Positions 60,840-64,000 of a stretch of DNA of 64,000 bases are shown one piece after another; positions within the stretch are counted from its first letter, which is position 1, and the number at the start of each line of letters is the position of its first letter. The position numbers and the translations under genes were made by a program. Below the pieces are notes generated by a model that saw only the letters and a program-made list of their open reading frames with translations, was not told the DNA's origin and did not search any database. The DNA is taken from NCBI GenBank assembly GCA_002344135.1, contig DDTO01000002.1:174794-238793 (forward strand). Direction: 5' to 3'. The DNA is from Chthonomonas sp. UBA2362 (lineage in GTDB: Bacteria; Armatimonadota; Fimbriimonadia; Fimbriimonadales; Fimbriimonadaceae).

Positions 60840-60923
60840 CTGCGCAAGGCGGAGCATACCGGAGGCGACATTGCCCGCCGTGGCATCATTCCCGAAGGGG
60901 TCCCCAGTGAACCTCGGCCTCGC

Positions 60924-62057
60924 CTATCCGGCCACGGCGGCCCCGTCGGCCGACTCGCACACCAGGAAGCGAGGCATCCGATCCGCCACGTGGAGAAGAT
61001 AGTGCGCGGAGACCGCCTCACGAAAGACCGAAGTGCGCCCGCGTTCGACCAAGGCCACGCACGCTCCGCCGAAGCCGGCCCCGGTCATCCGAGCCCCGAT
61101 GCAGCCTGGCGCCTGCCAGCAGGCCTCTGCCATCGCGTCGAGCTCTGGACAGCTCACCTCGAAGTCGTCCCGCAGACTTTCGTGGCTCTGGCGCATGAGA
61201 ACGTAGATCTGGTCGATCTCGCCCTCCCTTAGCGCGTCGACGAACCGGTGGCAGCGCTCGTTTTCGCTCTGGACGTGTCGCGCTCTTCGGTACCGCACCT
61301 CACCCAGCTGGTCGCGACCCCCTTCGATCTGCTCGGCGGTGGCGTCGCGGAGGGTGCACGTCTTGAGGACCTCCGAGGCCTCGATGGTCTGCAGCCGCCG
61401 TTCGTTATAGGCCGAATCCGATAACTCCCTTGGCTTCATGGTGTCGCACACGACGATCGTCAGGGTGCTCGGGATCGGCACGTATGCCAGATCGAGGTTG
61501 CGCGTGTCGATAAACATCGCGTGCCCCGCCCGGCCGAGCGCGCTCGCCATCTGATCCATGATCCCGCACTGCACCCCGATGTGCTCGTGCTCGCACTGTT
61601 GCCCCAACCGCGCCAATTCTCTCCCCGAGAGGTCCAGCCGCAACAGCTCCTGCCACAGGACCCCGAACGCCATTTCCATCGCCGCGCTGCTGCTCAGCCC
61701 GCTGCCGATCGGCAGGTCACTCGCCACATAGGCTTCTAGATTCGGCATCGGTCGCCCCGCCCAGGACGCCAGTTCCTTAGCCATGCCTGCCGCATAGCGC
61801 GACCAGTCTCCAGGGATCTCGCCTCGCGTGTCGAATGGCTCGGCATCCCCGAGACGGTCCGAGACGAGCCGCGACGGCCCCTCTACCACCCGCGCCGCCA
61901 CCCAGACCCGCCGGTCGATCGCGGTCGGGAAGACAAAGCCTTCGCTGGTGTCCGTGTGCTCGCCGATCAGGTTCACCCGTCCCGGCGCCTGAGTGACCAC
62001 GCTGGGCGAGACGCCGAAGCGTTGGTGAAATGCCCCGGCGACATCGGTGGAGGTCAT
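60924..62057 (-). CDS. galK: Galactokinase
   Basis: 377 residues from the ATG at 62057 (MTSTDVAGAFHQRF). GRVNLIGEHTDTSEGFVFP is the galactose motif, LPIGSGLSSSAA the GHMP phosphate loop, and MTGAGFGGACVAL the C-terminal motif. It phosphorylates galactose to galactose 1-phosphate (Leloir pathway); no other gal gene is near. CATAAT lies exactly 6 nt before the ATG, while the longer frame to 62246 would run into pth. A close GHMP relative for other sugars is the main alternative. Confidence 0.92.
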   Translation of the reverse strand: MTSTDVAGAFHQRFGVSPSVVTQAPGRVNLIGEHTDTSEGFVFPTAIDRRVWVAARVVEGPSRLVSDRLGDAEPFDTRGEIPGDWSRYAAGMAKELASWAGRPMPNLEAYVASDLPIGSGLSSSAAMEMAFGVLWQELLRLDLSGRELARLGQQCEHEHIGVQCGIMDQMASALGRAGHAMFIDTRNLDLAYVPIPSTLTIVVCDTMKPRELSDSAYNERRLQTIEASEVLKTCTLRDATAEQIEGGRDQLGEVRYRRARHVQSENERCHRFVDALREGEIDQIYVLMRQSHESLRDDFEVSCPELDAMAEACWQAPGCIGARMTGAGFGGACVALVERGRTSVFREAVSAHYLLHVADRMPRFLVCESADGAAVAG

Positions 62058-62063
62058 GGGGGC

Positions 62064-62069
62064 ATTATG
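62064..62069 (-). promoter_or_regulatory. -10 box of galK, leaderless arrangement
   Basis: CATAAT lies exactly 6 nt before the ATG at 62057. Confidence 0.5.
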
Positions 62070-62097
62070 GCCGGGCAGGTAAAGTCCTTCTTCCCCC

Positions 62098-62718
62098 ATG
62101 CTCTTTCGCAAGAAGAAGCCTGAGCCGGCAGCGCCGCCCGAAGCGATGATCGTGGGCCTGGGCAATCCCGGTCCGGAATACGCCGGCACCCGCCACAACG
62201 TCGGTTTCGACGCCGTCGAAAGGCTGGCCAAGCGGCACCGGGCCAAGCTCGATGTGCGAAAGCACCGCGCCGTCTACGGCATCGCCAAGATCGAGGGACG
62301 CTCGGTATTGCTGATCCGTCCCCTGACGTATATGAACCTGAGCGGCCAAGCGGTGGCCGCCCTTGCCCGGCAATACGGCATCCCGCCCGAGCAGATTCTC
62401 GTGATCTCCGACGACATGGACCTCGACCTAGGGCGCGTGCGGATGAAGCCCAAGGGCGGGGCAGGCGGTCACAACGGCCACCGCTCGATCATCGCCTCGC
62501 TCGGCTCACAGGACTACCCCCGCATCAAGATCGGCATCGGCCGTGGCGGTCCGAACGCCACCGACCACGTGCTCGACAAGTTCCACCCCGACGAGAGGCA
62601 GACGATCGACGCCGCCCTCGATCGCGCCACCCGCGGTTGCGAGATCTGGCTGGAGGCGGGGCTGGAGCGCGCGACCAGTTGGGTCAATTCGGGCGAAGCA
62701 CACGACGAGGGAGAGTAA
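62098..62718 (+). CDS. pth: Peptidyl-tRNA hydrolase
   Basis: 206 residues. GLGNPGPEYAGTRHNVGFDAV carries the catalytic histidine, RPLTYMNLSGQAV the peptide-binding asparagine, and DDMDLDLGRVRMKPKGGAGGHNGHRSI the remaining active-site motifs. A 17-residue lysine/proline-rich N-terminal extension (MLFRKKKPEPAAPPEA) precedes the normal start of the family. It recycles peptidyl-tRNA. The first palindrome of the DUF559 element starts 15 nt after the stop codon. Confidence 0.96.
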   Translation: MLFRKKKPEPAAPPEAMIVGLGNPGPEYAGTRHNVGFDAVERLAKRHRAKLDVRKHRAVYGIAKIEGRSVLLIRPLTYMNLSGQAVAALARQYGIPPEQILVISDDMDLDLGRVRMKPKGGAGGHNGHRSIIASLGSQDYPRIKIGIGRGGPNATDHVLDKFHPDERQTIDAALDRATRGCEIWLEAGLERATSWVNSGEAHDEGE

Positions 62719-62732
62719 CGGGATTCGAGAAA

Positions 62733-63225
62733 CCCCGTTCCTTTCGCCCCGCGAGAGGAAGGGGGTAGGGGGATGGAGAGCGCGGCACCTCGAGGCCATA
62801 CTCCCCCCATGAAACCCATCCGCCTCGCCAAGAACCCCGAGGCGCGCGACCGCGCCCGGGAACTCCGCAAGAACATGAGCGTGAGCGAGCAGCGCTTCTG
62901 GGAAGTAGTCCGCCGCGACGAACTTGGCTTCCGCGTCCGCCGACAGGTCCCCATCGGCCCCTACATCCTCGATTTCTACATTCCGTCGGCCAAGGTCTGC
63001 GTCGAAATCGACGGCGAGCAGCACGAGAACCGCCGGGCCTTCGATGCAAGTCGTGACGCCTACCTCGAGGAGCGAGGCATCGCCACCCTGCGTATCCCAT
63101 CGCTCGATCTTTTCGAGCCGAACGATATCTTGATAACCAAGTGGGTCTACTCCGTCAAGCGACTCTGCGAGGCCCGGACTCTCCACCCCCCAACCCCCTC
63201 CTCCCGCAAGCGGAAGGAGGGGGAG
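62733..63225 (+). mobile_element. Palindromic element carrying the DUF559 gene
   Basis: The left arm starts with an imperfect palindrome at 62733-62765 (left stem 62733-62747, right stem 62751-62765) and runs through ATGGAGAGCG. The right arm starts at about 63172 with CCCGGACTCTCCACCCCCC and ends in a palindrome at 63194-63223 (13 of 14 paired, AA centre). Each arm is, read inward, similar to the reverse complement of the other (palindrome, G-run, TGGAGAG or TGGAAAG, then CACCTC-like). The gene-less copy at 63255-63393 matches both arms closely, and so does the one at 32285-32500. The element therefore consists of two inverted arms around one nuclease gene. Confidence 0.7.
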
Positions 63226-63228
63226 TAG
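62809..63228 (+). CDS. DUF559 (Vsr-like) endonuclease-domain protein
   Basis: 139 residues from the ATG at 62809; an in-frame ATG at 62773, inside the left arm of the element, would add 12. The core is SEQRFWEVVRRDELGFRVRRQ, then VPIGPYILDFYIPSAKVCVEIDGEQH, with the PD-(D/E)XK-like DFY ... EID residues, and ...RDAYLEERGIATLRIPSL. DUF559 is related to the very-short-patch-repair (Vsr) fold and to some restriction enzymes; cellular roles are largely unknown. The last 17 residues (RTLHPPTPSSRKRKEGE) are encoded by the right arm palindrome and end in the stop just past it, so the arm supplies the gene's 3' end. Confidence 0.85.
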   Translation: MKPIRLAKNPEARDRARELRKNMSVSEQRFWEVVRRDELGFRVRRQVPIGPYILDFYIPSAKVCVEIDGEQHENRRAFDASRDAYLEERGIATLRIPSLDLFEPNDILITKWVYSVKRLCEARTLHPPTPSSRKRKEGE

Positions 63229-63254
63229 TCCGGAATGAGAGGGGCAGGAGCAAT

Positions 63255-63393
63255 CCCCTTCCTTTCGCCCCGCGAGAGGAAGGGGGGAGAGGGATGGAGA
63301 GCGACGGCACCTCATCCAGGCCGGGCTCCCTGCTTGAGGTGTCCCGGACTTTCCACCCCCCAACCCCCTCCTCCCGCAAGCGGAAGGAGGGAG
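63255..63393. repeat. Gene-less copy of the DUF559 palindromic element
   Basis: The left palindrome at 63255-63285 has a 14-bp stem with one G·T. After ATGGAGAGCGACGGCACC and a short spacer come CCCGGACTTTCCACCCCCC and the right palindrome 63366-63391. It differs from the arms of the adjacent DUF559 element by only a few bases, but lacks the gene. Confidence 0.75.
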
Positions 63394-63409
63394 AGTACCC
63401 CACGCAAAC

Positions 63410-64000
63410 CTACCCCATCTCGAACACTCCGTCGAGCGGGTACACGAAGGTCTGCCGGCCCGTCGCCCTCTCCACGAACCGAATCGCGCAGGCATATACC
63501 CCCGACTCCACCGGCACATCCGCCGACAGCGACCCCGGAGCGAACGACACGAACGCCGCCGCCTTGTACACCTTCCCCGGCATGCAGCGGATGTTCTTCA
63601 GCTTCTGCAGCATCAGCTCCGTCGTCACACCGTCCGCGTTCGCGTGCGAGGCGGTGAACCGGATCGCTCCACCCGCGACAGAAGCCGACACCGACACGGT
63701 GTCGCCCATGAAACTGCCCACCGGAGGCGTGCGCGGCACCTCTGCCCCGGGGTTCACTTGCTGGAACTTGACCGCTAGGCCGATGAAGGCGTTGCGACCC
63801 GCGGGCGAATAGCGTTTCCCGGTAATGGGATCGAGCCGAGCCAGGGAAGCCGCATAGCGACGCCATGCCGACGCCTCCGAGGCCGAGAAGGTGGCGTAAA
63901 TGGACGAGGCCGACTCCAAGCGAAGCGAGCCCTCCCGCACCGCCGGATCGACCGGGTACTTGTATCGCGGCTTGCGGCGCACCGAGAGGCCGCTTCGAGT
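63410..64000 (-). CDS. Protein of unknown function, start likely outside the window
   Basis: The frame ends at 63410 and stays open to the right edge. A GTG at 63982 (MRRKPRYKYPVDP) would give 190 residues, but no stop separates it from position 64000, so the start may lie beyond. The protein has an N-terminal helical part (ASSIYATFSASEASAWRRYAASL), a conserved-looking GRNAFIGLAVKFQQVNPGAEVPRTPP, then a beta-rich half (GGAIRFTASHANADGVTTELML). I do not recognise a family with confidence; the GRNAF...QVNPG...PP layout recalls small structural proteins of unknown role in several phyla. Confidence 0.6.
   Translation of the reverse strand, partial: TRSGLSVRRKPRYKYPVDPAVREGSLRLESASSIYATFSASEASAWRRYAASLARLDPITGKRYSPAGRNAFIGLAVKFQQVNPGAEVPRTPPVGSFMGDTVSVSASVAGGAIRFTASHANADGVTTELMLQKLKNIRCMPGKVYKAAAFVSFAPGSLSADVPVESGVYACAIRFVERATGRQTFVYPLDGVFEMG

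Overview
The window is GC-rich bacterial chromosome packed with short-spaced or overlapping genes. The gene mix suggests a free-living, carbohydrate-degrading bacterium of the Armatimonadota (Fimbriimonadia-like): a SigH-like sigma factor in a non-spore context, GH172 and GH78 glycosidases, secreted propeller and VIT proteins, a DUF5117/DUF4953 metalloprotease, and an ARC/Mpa-type proteasomal ATPase. That placement is inference from content and codon style. No 16S or other rRNA marker is present.

Layout. 1-910 is the 5' part of a secreted propeller protein (runs off the left edge). 1.0-3.8 kb has a VOC protein, dapA and a GH172 (DUF2961) enzyme; priA follows divergently. 6.3-10.3 kb is a molybdenum hydroxylase operon (2Fe-2S subunit, Tat-exported large subunit, XdhC, MocA-like), ending near tRNA-Arg(TCG). 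10.5-14.7 kb has two secreted proteins, one with a VIT domain and one propeller. 14.8-18.7 kb is rhaB-lutA-lutB-lutC, which would join rhamnose breakdown to lactate oxidation; a GH78 rhamnosidase lies at 49.4 kb. 18.7-23.8 kb (minus) is sigH-like, cdsA, an ABC ATPase and valS. 23.9-29.6 kb has a small secreted protein, an ECF sigma factor, a LON-domain protein, a GAF/PAS histidine kinase and bipA. 29.6-36.3 kb has an argD-argF fusion, a mutase next to the ARC/Mpa-type ATPase, and an outer-membrane barrel. 36.4-39.2 kb has rplY, a response regulator, a GAF protein and fabH. 39.2-45.7 kb is a four-gene operon of an HD protein, a cysteine-less DUF255-like protein, a GGDD-repeat lipoprotein and an ApgM-like protein that seems to have lost catalytic residues. 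46-54 kb has the metalloprotease, GH78 and a DUF4139 lipoprotein. 54-57.8 kb is pyrR-pyrB-pyrC plus a lipoprotein. 57.8-62.7 kb has ku, a TPR protein, galK and pth. The right end carries a DUF559 nuclease gene inside a palindromic repeat element, next to a gene-less copy of that element.

Three things stand out. (1) A composite element with long inverted arms, each containing its own palindrome, carries a DUF559 (Vsr-like) endonuclease gene at 62733-63228; gene-less copies of the same arms sit at 63255-63393 and 32285-32500. It looks like an autonomous element with MITE-like derivatives. (2) Many genes have a GGTANNNT or CATAAT-like -10 box exactly 5-8 nt before the start codon, so leaderless transcription seems common; several of these boxes contain the TAA stop of the preceding gene. 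(3) The 39-46 kb operon combines proteins that keep known folds but have lost catalytic residues, with a lipoprotein built of GGDD-type repeats; I do not recognise the system.
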